A DNA stretch of 37,171 bases, taken from contig ONBQ01000092.1 of assembly GCA_900316145.1 (NCBI GenBank), forward strand, positions 1 through 37,171, in the 5' to 3' direction. Source of the DNA: an uncultured Eubacteriales bacterium. Lineage in GTDB: Bacteria; Bacillota; Clostridia; Lachnospirales; Bianqueaceae. The notes below the pieces were generated by a model. That model was not told the origin of the DNA and did not search any database. It was given only the letters and a program-made list of their open reading frames with translations. Made by a program: the position numbers and the translations under genes. Positions within the stretch are counted from its first letter, which is position 1. Every line of letters starts with the position of its first letter. Shown here piece after piece: positions 15,907 through 22,954 of the stretch.

Positions 15907-17160
15907 CTAGTTCAAGGGCTGGAAGGTAAGGGGCTCCTCCAGTTCGACTTTGACCACCGTATCCAAAGGATCCGGGCAGGCCTCCGGGAGGATCACGCGA
16001 AAGCGGTACTCGTCGCGCGCGATCTCATAGGACTGGATGAACGTAAGAGGCTCACCGGTCTTGAGCAAGGTCACTTCTTTCACTTTTACGGGCATGCCTA
16101 CGATCATGATCTCGTGCGGGAAGCGGGGATAGTTAAAGACATGCATGTACAGATAGGGTGGGCGATAGGTGATCTGGCCGAAACGCAGCTGATACGCGTT
16201 GTCCGGGACGCCGATGGCTTCATAGATGCTTTCACCGTTCTCCTGCATCCAGGCGCCGACCTCCTGCAGGACTTGGGAGCTTCCTTCCGGCACGGCACCG
16301 GTACCATCCGGTCCGATGTTGAGCAGCAGATGGCCGCCCTTCTGGACGATCGTGACCAGCTTGTGCTGGATGGTCTCCGCGCTTTTCCACTCATGGTCGC
16401 GTTCGGAAAAGCCCCAGGTGTTGTTCATGGTGACCGGGGTCTCCCACGGTTTGTGGAAGGTCAGGACCGGCGTTTCATTGTCCGGGATCTCGCGGAAGTC
16501 GCCCAGACCATAGCCGACACGCCCGCTGACCAGGCAGTCCGGCTGCAGTTCCTTTACATAGTCCCTCAGCTCCTGGCAGAGCTCCTTAGGCATGGTGTAG
16601 GGGGTGTCGAACCAGATCATGCCGATCGGTCCATAGTTGGTGAGCAATTCCTTCACCTGTGGTTTGACCTTGCCGCGGAAATAGGCTTCAAAATCCTTCT
16701 CACTATCCGGGCCGAAATCCCAATCATTGCCCCAGCCGTTGGGATCCGCCCAGTCCTGCATCTGGGAATAGTATACGCAGAAGACGACACCGTACTTTTT
16801 GCAGGCTTCCATCAGCTCGCGAACCGCGTCCCGGCCGAAGGGCGTTTTAGAAATGTTGTAATCCGACACTTCAGAGTGATACATGCAGAAGCCGTCGTGG
16901 TGCTTGGCGGTAAAAACCAGATACTCCATGCCCCATTCCTTGGCGGACCGCACGAAAGCATCCGCGTCGAAGTTTTCCGCGCGGAAATCCGAGACCAGCT
17001 TGCTGTATTCTTCAAAGGGAATACGGGCATTTTTCATGATCCATTCAGCCCCGTACGGGACCTCTTTGCCATTATACACGCCGCTCATCAGGGAGTAGAG
17101 CCCCCAGTGGATGAACATGCCATACCGGGCCTTGCTGAACCAGCTGTTTCCTTGCGTCAT
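15907..17160 (-). CDS. Alpha-L-fucosidase, GH29
   Basis: A 417-residue glycosidase that releases alpha-linked L-fucose. The N-terminal barrel has FIHWGLYS (residues 16-23), the family block VFTAKHHDGFCMYHSEVSDY (82-101) and the nucleophile Asp185 in MIWFDTPY. The acid/base of GH29 varies and cannot be picked safely. A short beta-sandwich follows from about residue 330. No signal peptide, so it acts on imported oligosaccharides. AGGAGG lies seven bases before ATG. The gene begins 26 bp after the XRE-ATPase-CYTH gene and may be transcribed with it. Fucosylated plant xyloglucan or rhamnogalacturonan II pieces and host glycans are all possible substrates. Confidence 0.9.
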   Translation of the reverse strand: MTQGNSWFSKARYGMFIHWGLYSLMSGVYNGKEVPYGAEWIMKNARIPFEEYSKLVSDFRAENFDADAFVRSAKEWGMEYLVFTAKHHDGFCMYHSEVSDYNISKTPFGRDAVRELMEACKKYGVVFCVYYSQMQDWADPNGWGNDWDFGPDSEKDFEAYFRGKVKPQVKELLTNYGPIGMIWFDTPYTMPKELCQELRDYVKELQPDCLVSGRVGYGLGDFREIPDNETPVLTFHKPWETPVTMNNTWGFSERDHEWKSAETIQHKLVTIVQKGGHLLLNIGPDGTGAVPEGSSQVLQEVGAWMQENGESIYEAIGVPDNAYQLRFGQITYRPPYLYMHVFNYPRFPHEIMIVGMPVKVKEVTLLKTGEPLTFIQSYEIARDEYRFRVILPEACPDPLDTVVKVELEEPLTFQPLN

Positions 17161-17186
17161 GGGAAGCCTCCTTCTTTAATGTATGA

Positions 17187-18494
17187 TCATCTCAAAGCCA
17201 AAGAAGCGTTCTTGTAAGAATCATCTTCCGTCACTTCCTTGATCACTTTGAGCTTTTTGGGCATGCGGATCTTTTCGTTTTCGTCATTCAGCTCGATCTC
17301 GACGATCGCTTTGTCGGTCCAGAATGGATAGACGTCGATCTCAAAATACTGATTCTGATATGTCAGACAGTACCGGTCCTTGCGGATCTGGCGACGGGTC
17401 GTATCCGCGTCCATCAAGAGGCTTAAGTACTCACTCTGTGACAATCTCCGCTCGATCTCCACGCGCTTGATCCCGCTAAGTTTCCGTTTGGTCGTCATGG
17501 TATAAATGTAGTTTCCTTTCGCCCCGCGCTGACGGACCCGGACCTCCTCCTCATCCTCATTGGTTTTCAGATATGTCTGGATGATCTCGACGCGTTCGCA
17601 GTTTGGCAGGGACGTAAGCCACTTCAGATCCGGATACTCGATCAAGAATTTACGCTCGATCTCAAAAGGCTCCGGTTCGCCCAGGAAGGAAGAGATCTCA
17701 GCGATCAGACGCTTCATTTTATCCTCAAAATTGGTGGAATTATCAATGACCCTAAGATGCGGATGCCCCGTCCACGCGGCGATCAGCTTATCATCCAGAG
17801 CGGCTGCCTGCTCGGGCGTTTCTGTTCTGGCGGTGTTATTGGCCGTCGTATAGAACTCCGTGGCCCCCTTCGCGGCGGTCACCAGGTGGAATACCGCATC
17901 ATAACCATCCCTGAGCTCCGTCTCATTCTTCTTAAGATCCTGCAGCAGCTGCGCGAACTCCAGATCATCCATATAGGCTTTGTTGTCAAGCGCGCCTCGG
18001 TCACAGACGATCAGCACCTTGCTCGCTTTCATTGCTCTGGCCGCCTGCTCAAACACTTTTTCTTTATGCAGCTGCAAGGTCAGCAGGCTCTTCTGAAAAT
18101 CAAGGTTCGTCTTGCATGACCTCGGATCGACACCGGCCTGGATCAGCTCCGTAGCGGTTTCCGGAATGAAAAGAACGAGGTAGCCCAGCTTGGTAAACGC
18201 GTTCTGGATCCAGCTCATGCCGGTCGTTTTTCCAGCACAGGGCCCCCCGGTCACCACGATGGTCGTGACTTCCACAGGAGCTTCTTCCTCCCTCATGGCC
18301 AGCAGTTCCTCCACGCTGACCTGAAAGAGGGCGGCCAGTTTGCGGAGCGTCTCCGTTTCCGGCTTTGCCTTTCCGTTTTCCCATTTGGAAACTGCCTTGT
18401 TGGAGACCCCGATCCTCGCGCCTAATTCCGACTGGGACAGGCCGGCGCGCTTCCTTAATTCATAGATGTAATTGCCGAATCTGTAATCGTTCAT
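17187..18494 (-). CDS. XRE regulator fused to P-loop ATPase and CYTH domain
   Basis: A 435-residue, three-part protein. Residues 1-66 form an XRE/Cro-type helix-turn-helix (LSQSELGARIGVSNKAVSKW). Residues 76-270 form an AAA_28-type P-loop domain with Walker A GGPCAGKT (83-90) and LIVCDRGALDN as the Walker B region. Residues 277-435 form a CYTH/triphosphate tunnel domain with the signature ExExK (EIERK, 278-282), VRVRQRG, TTKRKLSGIKRVEIER and YFEIDVYPF. ATPase plus CYTH is known from TTD14-like proteins; an N-terminal DNA-binding domain on top is less usual. It may couple sensing of a nucleotide or polyphosphate to transcription (inference). Its promoter lies immediately upstream. Confidence 0.85.
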   Translation of the reverse strand: MNDYRFGNYIYELRKRAGLSQSELGARIGVSNKAVSKWENGKAKPETETLRKLAALFQVSVEELLAMREEEAPVEVTTIVVTGGPCAGKTTGMSWIQNAFTKLGYLVLFIPETATELIQAGVDPRSCKTNLDFQKSLLTLQLHKEKVFEQAARAMKASKVLIVCDRGALDNKAYMDDLEFAQLLQDLKKNETELRDGYDAVFHLVTAAKGATEFYTTANNTARTETPEQAAALDDKLIAAWTGHPHLRVIDNSTNFEDKMKRLIAEISSFLGEPEPFEIERKFLIEYPDLKWLTSLPNCERVEIIQTYLKTNEDEEEVRVRQRGAKGNYIYTMTTKRKLSGIKRVEIERRLSQSEYLSLLMDADTTRRQIRKDRYCLTYQNQYFEIDVYPFWTDKAIVEIELNDENEKIRMPKKLKVIKEVTEDDSYKNASLALR

Positions 18495-18519
18495 GAGCTT
18501 AACCTCCGTGTGTGGTTAC

Positions 18520-18548
18520 AGTATAGCGGTTTATGACCGAACATACAA
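18520..18548 (-). promoter_or_regulatory. Promoter of the XRE-ATPase-CYTH gene
   Basis: TTGTAT (18543-18548) and TATACT (18520-18525) are 17 bp apart on the minus strand. The -35 box lies inside the last codons of the ECF gene. ACGGAGG follows before the start. Confidence 0.7.
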
Positions 18549-19088
18549 GCCTTGAATGATTTTATCCAATGACATGCAGATCGGAAGACTGAACTCCAGG
18601 ACAAATATATCGGCCACAAAGGCAAACACATTTTTCCCCATGCGTACGAGCATCGGCTGCCCATACAAAAGGCATTCTGTGAAAGATTTGAGGATCAGAA
18701 TACCCAATGCGGTCGATACCGCGATCGCCAGGAAGTTGATGGCCGCCCGGAGCCAGGTCCCTCGCATCTTTTTCGTCTGGCGGAAGGTCAGACCGGTGAT
18801 AATACCGATCACCGCGTTTCCGATGGCCCACCCGGGCATGCCTCTCAGGCCATTGATCAGCAGGCAGTACAGGATCACGCCGGCTATCCCGACAAAGGTA
18901 CCGCTGAGCGTCCCGAAAGAGTAGAGACAGACGGCCATGATCACGTAGCCCAGGCAAAGATAATAGTTTTCAAATACCGGAACCTGTAAACACAGAGACA
19001 GGACAACGAACAACGCCGTACTCACCGCCGTAAGGCAGATCCAGCGCAGTTTCTGACGTGTTGCTAAAGCATTGTTTTTTTCATTCAT
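18531..19088 (-). CDS. ECF transporter S component
   Basis: A 185-residue membrane protein with about six hydrophobic helices (starting near residues 15, 42, 62, 90, 113 and 150), the size and layout of the substrate-binding S component of an energy-coupling factor importer. The segment LINGLRGMPGWAIGNAVIG matches the conserved Gly-rich region of this group. The shared EcfA/A'/T module is not here, so it must be supplied from elsewhere in the genome. The start at 19088 follows AAGGAGG by about 11 bases, and a promoter stands at 19113-19141. The frame is open further upstream into an aldo/keto reductase remnant, but the promoter and ribosome site exclude that longer reading. The vitamin or other substrate cannot be told. 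Confidence 0.82.
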   Translation of the reverse strand: MNEKNNALATRQKLRWICLTAVSTALFVVLSLCLQVPVFENYYLCLGYVIMAVCLYSFGTLSGTFVGIAGVILYCLLINGLRGMPGWAIGNAVIGIITGLTFRQTKKMRGTWLRAAINFLAIAVSTALGILILKSFTECLLYGQPMLVRMGKNVFAFVADIFVLEFSLPICMSLDKIIQGLYVRS

Positions 19089-19112
19089 GGGCTTATCCCT
19101 CCTTACATGTAT

Positions 19113-19141
19113 AGTATAGAAGGATGCTCCGGAACGTACAA
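19113..19141 (-). promoter_or_regulatory. Promoter of the ECF S component gene
   Basis: TTGTAC (19136-19141) and TATACT (19113-19118) are 17 bp apart. No vitamin riboswitch was recognised in the 25-base leader. Confidence 0.72.
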
Positions 19142-19185
19142 TATACCTGCTATCGAATGACGGTAGAAATGTACGCCGTCTGGCG

Positions 19186-19220
19186 CGCAAAAAAAGCGCT
19201 CTATGGGAAAGAGCGCTTTT
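19186..19220 (-). terminator. Intrinsic terminator after the aldo/keto reductase remnant
   Basis: AAAAGCGCTCT (19192-19202) and AGAGCGCTTTT (19210-19220) form an 11-bp perfect stem with a 7-base loop. On the minus strand it ends in seven T; it also keeps read-through away from the ECF promoter. Confidence 0.85.
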
Positions 19221-19550
19221 AGGTCGGATCTTTCCCTCCGCCTTCTTCTGCTTTACAAAATCCACGACCTGAAGCTCCGGATCATCATAGATACCCAGAG
19301 ACTTTTCACTCACATTGTGCAGCAGATAAAAGTCGAAATAGTCCACCTGACGCTTGTCCAGCTGCTCCTGGAAAACACCCGCGACCGTATTGTCCGGCCA
19401 TCCGGCCAGACCGGCGGTAAAGCCCACGACGCCATTTCCCTTCTTGACCATCATATGTCCGGGGAACTTGCTGGCCAGCAGGAAACTGTCCCTCGGTAAT
19501 TTTTCAATGCCTCGCCGATAAACCGCTCGGAAACATGAGAGTCAACATTT
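19221..19550 (-). pseudogene. Aldo/keto reductase remnant (truncated and frameshifted)
   Basis: Two short frames match the middle of an aldo/keto reductase. From about 19545 the first gives VSERFIGEALKNY. After one missing base the second gives DSFLLASKFPGHMM, then VDYFDFYLLHNV and KKAEGKIR. Restoring one C at about 19500 rejoins them as NYPRDS. The cofactor-binding N-terminus and the whole C-terminal half are absent, and the sequence runs into the terminator. This is a decayed gene of which only about 110 codons remain. The active-site His region (YLLHNV) survives. No start codon or ribosome site is visible. Confidence 0.78.
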
Positions 19551-19573
19551 TATACCATCCCATGCGTATTTCA

Positions 19574-19602
19574 TTGAATTGCTGACCCGTCTGAAGTATA
19601 AT
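19574..19602 (+). promoter_or_regulatory. Promoter of the YwaF-like gene
   Basis: TTGAAT (19574-19579) and TATAAT (19597-19602) are 17 bp apart. Transcription would start near 19609, after the first ATG of the open frame (19579), which supports the start at 19642. Confidence 0.78.
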
Positions 19603-19641
19603 CTGAGCATGATTTCATATAATTATCAGGAGAGAATGCAA

Positions 19642-20403
19642 ATGGGGGCAGTTTTTTCACACACACCGGCTTTATTCGGCGCGGTTCATATAGGAGCGCT
19701 TGTTTTGGTCGTTCTGGCCAACATCGCGGCGGCATACCGGCTGAGGCGTTTGGATGAAGAAAGGCTTCTGCGTATCCTGCACGGACTCGGTATCTGCATG
19801 CTGCTGGCGGAAGCGTGGAAGCAGTGGTTCTGCTATGTCTATCTGTTCGACAAAGAGCCGAATCTCTGGTTCTTTCCATGGCAGCTGTGCTCGATGGCGA
19901 TGTACTGTTCATTTTTTATCATCTATCTCAAAAGAAAGACCCAGACGGCGGTCCTGGCCTTTCTGTCGACTTATTCTTTGCTGGGAGGAGTAATAGCGCT
20001 CGTCCTTCCATATGACATGCTGCGGCCGCAGATCGGGCTTTTGATCCATTCCTTTGCCTATCATGGCGCCATGATCACGGAAGCCATGATCGCCCTGATG
20101 ATCCTGTCCAAGCGATATAAAAAAGAAAAACCGGCATTTCTGCCGGCAACACTGCTTTTCCTGATCATGGCTGCGATCGCGGAAGTGGTAAACGTGATCT
20201 CCCACGTCATCCTCCATGATGCAGAGCTGGAACCCAATATGTTCTATATAACCCCGTATTATCCAAGTACACAGCCAGTATTTCACGATATCGCAGTGAA
20301 GTGCGGGATCGCGGCGGGGATCGCAGCATATATCTTGGTGATCCTGCTCGCCAGCTATGGGATCTTCATGATCGAAAAGCTGGTGATCCGCAGGAAAACA
20401 TAA
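19642..20403 (+). CDS. YwaF-like integral membrane protein (TIGR02206 type)
   Basis: A 253-residue protein with about seven hydrophobic helices. The segment LWFFPWQLCSMAMY after helix 2 and PYDMLRPQIGLLIHSFAYHG later are typical of the YwaF/TMEM164-like family, which also has conserved His and aromatic residues near the membrane face. Molecular function is not established for the bacterial members. ATG 19642 is nine bases after AGGAG, and the upstream ATG at 19579 lies inside the promoter. It is monocistronic and ends at a strong terminator. Confidence 0.82.
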   Translation: MGAVFSHTPALFGAVHIGALVLVVLANIAAAYRLRRLDEERLLRILHGLGICMLLAEAWKQWFCYVYLFDKEPNLWFFPWQLCSMAMYCSFFIIYLKRKTQTAVLAFLSTYSLLGGVIALVLPYDMLRPQIGLLIHSFAYHGAMITEAMIALMILSKRYKKEKPAFLPATLLFLIMAAIAEVVNVISHVILHDAELEPNMFYITPYYPSTQPVFHDIAVKCGIAAGIAAYILVILLASYGIFMIEKLVIRRKT

Positions 20404-20404
20404 G

Positions 20405-20454
20405 AAAAAGCACGACCCTTACCTTTTTGAAAGGCAAAGGATCGTGCTTTTTTG
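20405..20454. terminator. Bidirectional terminator after the YwaF-like gene
   Basis: AAAAAGCACGACCCTTACC pairs with GGCAAAGGATCGTGCTTTTTT apart from small mismatches, with T runs on both strands. On the minus strand it would end transcripts that come through eutP and the repeat array. Confidence 0.85.
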
Positions 20455-20482
20455 ATGGACTTAAGCCTCTAATAAACAGGAT

Positions 20483-20839
20483 ACCCACATATAAAGGATT
20501 TAAAAGCATAGTGTGGGCAGCGCAGAACGGGTGTTTCTAGAAAAACACCCACATATTATACGGTTTAAAACAATATGTGGGTAGCAGAGGGCAGTTGTTG
20601 ATAGGCAGATACCCACATATTGTATAGTTTTAAAGCAACATGTGGGTAGTACAGGGCGGTTACCTTTAAAAAAATACCCACATCATGAACTCTTTTGAAG
20701 TAGAAGGTGGGTATAGCAAGGCGTTTGCGTATTTATGGATACCTACATATCGGTCACATTAAAGAGAACGGTGGGTATAGCAGGGCAGCTGCGATAAAAA
20801 CCTGCCCACATATCGACGGATATGAAGCAACATGTGGGC
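20483..20839. repeat. Tandem array of six 63-65 bp hairpin repeats
   Basis: Units begin at 20483, 20547, 20611, 20676, 20741 and 20804. Each starts with ACCCACAT (or a close variant), has an A/T-rich loop near TTTTAAAGCAA, and returns with ATGTGGGT, then a shared tail near AGCAGGGCAGTTG and a variable stretch. Unit 2 has an 11-bp perfect stem. Paired changes keep the stem: unit 6 has GCCCACAT with ATGTGGGC, and unit 5 has ACCTAC with GTGGGT, a G-U pair on the plus strand. Wobble pairs are seen on both strands, so the direction of any RNA is unclear. The array begins 21 bases after the eutP stop and lies before the terminator at 20405-20454, so it would be the 3' untranslated region of the eut-like operon. 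Unit sequences are degenerate, so the array is old. Confidence 0.9.
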
Positions 20840-20860
20840 AATGCAAGGAAATTTCGTTCT

Positions 20861-21376
20861 TTAGGATCGTTCCCCGGCAGTATAAGGATCCCACTCACTT
20901 AACCCCAGGCGCTGCCGTTCGATCGCCTCGTCCATGCTGATAGAAGGAAGATCGTCGTTAAGGTAAGCAAGGAGCTCATCGATCCCCTCCCTTGTCTTGT
21001 TGTTGACCTCAAAAATGCGGTCGCAGCCGGCGTTTTCCATCCACTGACGGATCATGGGCACATTCGCGTACTCGGAATCCGTCTTGGTTATGATACCGAT
21101 CAGAGGGCGGAGGATAAAGGTATGCAAACAACAGCCGAAGAGATTGAAGGGTTCATCGGCTGCCTGCACCAGTCCTACCACATCGGCCTCAAAGGAAAAA
21201 CACGCCAGGCCCACTGAAAAATGCTTGGATTCCGCATACTCGCCGGGCGTATCGATGGTGTCATCATTGAGATTGGTGTATTGGGTCTTGATATAGTGAA
21301 GTTCTTCACCGTTCAAGGCCTGGATCAAAGAGGTCTTGCCGGCTTCGCTTCGCCCCATAAGAAACATTTTTTTCAT
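20861..21376 (-). CDS. EutP/PduV-like small GTPase
   Basis: A 171-residue P-loop protein of the EutP/PduV family, found in bacterial microcompartment loci and thought to help placement or assembly of the compartments. Motifs: Walker A GRSEAGKTSL (8-17), G3 DTPGEY (42-47) and G4 TKTD (97-100). About 28 residues of tail after 143 exceed the usual length of roughly 150. The start lies 1 bp after the stop of the second EutS-like gene and lacks its own ribosome site, so it is translationally coupled. The rest of a eut or pdu locus (ammonia lyase, diol dehydratase, other shell proteins) is not present nearby. Confidence 0.85.
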   Translation of the reverse strand: MKKMFLMGRSEAGKTSLIQALNGEELHYIKTQYTNLNDDTIDTPGEYAESKHFSVGLACFSFEADVVGLVQAADEPFNLFGCCLHTFILRPLIGIITKTDSEYANVPMIRQWMENAGCDRIFEVNNKTREGIDELLAYLNDDLPSISMDEAIERQRLGLSEWDPYTAGERS

Positions 21377-21377
21377 A

Positions 21378-21815
21378 TCAGTTTACCGTCACTTCGGACG
21401 TTTCAAAATGCAGATCATCTTTGAAAAAACGCACGACCTCTTCCACGGCGGTCCGTACTTCGATAAGGCCGCCCGTCAGTATCAGAGTCCCGCAGAAACG
21501 GTCCATGAACCCGATCTCTACATGAGCGGCTTTCATAGCGCAGTCGGCGGCTGCCACAACGGCCTCCCACGGGGTGAAATGGATGAGCCCGATGGCCTCG
21601 CCGGTATGATCCTCACCCTCATGGGTTCCGATATGAAGGCCAAGGTTCTGATAGATGCTCGGATCGGTAGGATTCAGAACATGGGCGATGCACACTTCCT
21701 TGCCGGGAATGCGCACCCTGGTCATGCGAAGGGTCTTCCCCTTGAGTTCTTCAAAATCTTTATGGAAGATCTTCTCCAGAAGTTCTTCTCTCGTGTTTTT
21801 TTGCCCTGTTTTCAT
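21378..21815 (-). CDS. EutS-like microcompartment shell protein with N-terminal extension
   Basis: A 145-residue BMC-domain protein. From about residue 32 it follows the circularly permuted EutS/PduU pattern: RVRIPGKEVCIAHVL, then AIGLIHFTPWEAVVAAADCA, then VEIGFMDRFCGTLILTGG and a C-terminal helix. Such proteins form hexamers in the shell. The first 30 residues are extra compared with EutS; TREELLEKIFHKDFEELK could form an amphipathic helix, which resembles the encapsulation peptides of microcompartment cargo (inference). The gene starts 1 bp after the preceding paralogue and is coupled to it. Identity of the fold family is fairly sure; its partners are unknown. Confidence 0.85.
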   Translation of the reverse strand: MKTGQKNTREELLEKIFHKDFEELKGKTLRMTRVRIPGKEVCIAHVLNPTDPSIYQNLGLHIGTHEGEDHTGEAIGLIHFTPWEAVVAAADCAMKAAHVEIGFMDRFCGTLILTGGLIEVRTAVEEVVRFFKDDLHFETSEVTVN

Positions 21816-21816
21816 G

Positions 21817-22179
21817 TTATTTTCTCGTCAGACGGCAGACGACATATTCCATTTCTGTTCTGAAAAAGTCAAGGATCTCAAGCATAGCGGATTCCACATC
21901 CGAAAGCTCGCCGGTTATGATCAAAGTGCCGGTGAAGCGGTCAGCAACGCCCAGATATACATTTCCGCTTTTGACAGCGATATCCGAGGCGATGACGGCG
22001 GATTCCGGCGGCGTCATATTCATGATGCCGATGGCGGATGTGCCGTAATCGACCTGGGGATTTAAGCCCAGCTTCTGATAAATGACCGGCGCGGGGCCGC
22101 CCATGATATGGGCAAAGGTGATCTCTTTTCCACAGACAGTCTCCTGAACGATCCTGATCTGCTCACTGTTGTTCGGCAT
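21817..22179 (-). CDS. EutS-like microcompartment shell protein
   Basis: A 120-residue EutS/PduU-type BMC protein: ETVCGKEITFAHIMGG, AIGIMNMTPPESAVIASDIA, VYLGVADRFTGTLIITGEL, then a closing helix. Length is normal for EutS. It is the first gene of the three-gene operon, with GGAGG six bases before ATG and a promoter about 65-90 bases upstream. The two EutS-like copies differ at most positions outside the core, so duplication is old and mixed hexamers are possible. No enzyme genes of a microcompartment are beside it. Confidence 0.87.
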   Translation of the reverse strand: MPNNSEQIRIVQETVCGKEITFAHIMGGPAPVIYQKLGLNPQVDYGTSAIGIMNMTPPESAVIASDIAVKSGNVYLGVADRFTGTLIITGELSDVESAMLEILDFFRTEMEYVVCRLTRK

Positions 22180-22243
22180 GATTTACCTCCGTGATGTAAT
22201 GTGGCGCCGGAAAGAGGATCCGGAGCACCGGGAATATGCCTTT

Positions 22244-22272
22244 ATTTTAGCATAAACTTGCGCCTGCGTCCA
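22244..22272 (-). promoter_or_regulatory. Promoter of the EutS-EutS-EutP operon
   Basis: TGGACG (22267-22272) and TAAAAT (22244-22249) are 17 bp apart on the minus strand. The leader of about 55 bases contains CCGG-rich short repeats that could fold, but I see neither a cobalamin riboswitch nor the paired hairpins bound by EutV. Confidence 0.6.
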
Positions 22273-22333
22273 GTTGAATTGCGTTGCGGGAACGGTTTGA
22301 TTACATAAGAAAAGCCTTATCAAGGCGGAAACC

Positions 22334-22362
22334 TTGCGATACGGCAGGTTTTCTTGTACAAT
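22334..22362 (+). promoter_or_regulatory. Promoter of the split ChrA operon
   Basis: TTGCGA (22334-22339) and TACAAT (22357-22362) are 17 bp apart; the first gene starts 41 bases later after AAGGAG. Confidence 0.7.
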
Positions 22363-22402
22363 AGGATTATGCAAGTCCAATAGAATGCATAAGGAGAAAA
22401 GT

Positions 22403-22954
22403 ATGAAAGAATTACTAGACTTATTTTTCACTTTTGCCCGGATCGGCGGCCTTACGTTCGGCGGCGGCTATGCTATGCTGCCCATGCTTCAGAGGGAAGT
22501 CGTGGAGAAGCGGGGCTGGGCTACGAATGAGGAACTGATGGATTATTACGCGATCGGGCAGTGCACGCCCGGCATCATCGCTGTCAATACCGCCACCTTC
22601 ATCGGCAATAAGACGCGGGGCGTCACCGGCGGCATCGTAGCGACCCTTGGCGTAGTATTTCCGTCTTTGGTGATCATTACCATCATTGCGGCATTTATCT
22701 CGAATTTCGCAGACCTTGCCATCGTGCGGCATGCCTTCGCAGGCATCCGTGTCTGCGTTTTCGTTTTGATCCTGAACGCGGTGGTCAAGCTGGGCAAATC
22801 CTCGATCAAGGACGCGGTGACCTTGGGTATCTTCCTGGTGGTCCTGGTGGGATCCCTGCTGCTGGACGTTTCGCCCATCATCTTCGTTTTGTTTGCGGCA
22901 GTCATCGGGATCTTAGCCCAGGTGATGCTGAAGAAAGGAGGGGCCAAAGCATGA
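22403..22954 (+). CDS. ChrA-type transporter, first half (short-chain CHR protein)
   Basis: A 183-residue membrane protein with one CHR domain: FGGGYAMLPMLQREVV near the N-terminus and GQCTPGIIAVNTATFIG as the second signature. Long ChrA chromate efflux proteins have two such domains; here they are two genes that overlap by 4 bp, the known paired short-chain form that works as a heterodimer. The start is ATG 22403, eight bases after AAGGAG; the frame is open upstream but contains the promoter. Substrate may be chromate, but in anaerobes a sulfate-like or other anion is as likely. Confidence 0.88.
   Translation: MKELLDLFFTFARIGGLTFGGGYAMLPMLQREVVEKRGWATNEELMDYYAIGQCTPGIIAVNTATFIGNKTRGVTGGIVATLGVVFPSLVIITIIAAFISNFADLAIVRHAFAGIRVCVFVLILNAVVKLGKSSIKDAVTLGIFLVVLVGSLLLDVSPIIFVLFAAVIGILAQVMLKKGGAKA

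Noticed and set aside
16114-17217. 367-residue plus-strand frame
   Set aside because: Antisense shadow of the GH29 gene.
20483-20839. CRISPR array
   Set aside because: The spacing and palindromes look similar at first, but the 64-bp units share sequence in the supposed spacers (AGCAGGGCAGTTG-like tail), the repeats are too diverged, and no cas gene is near.
22183-22431. 82-residue minus-strand frame
   Set aside because: It spans the divergent promoter region between the eut-like operon and the ChrA pair, with no ribosome site or recognisable family.
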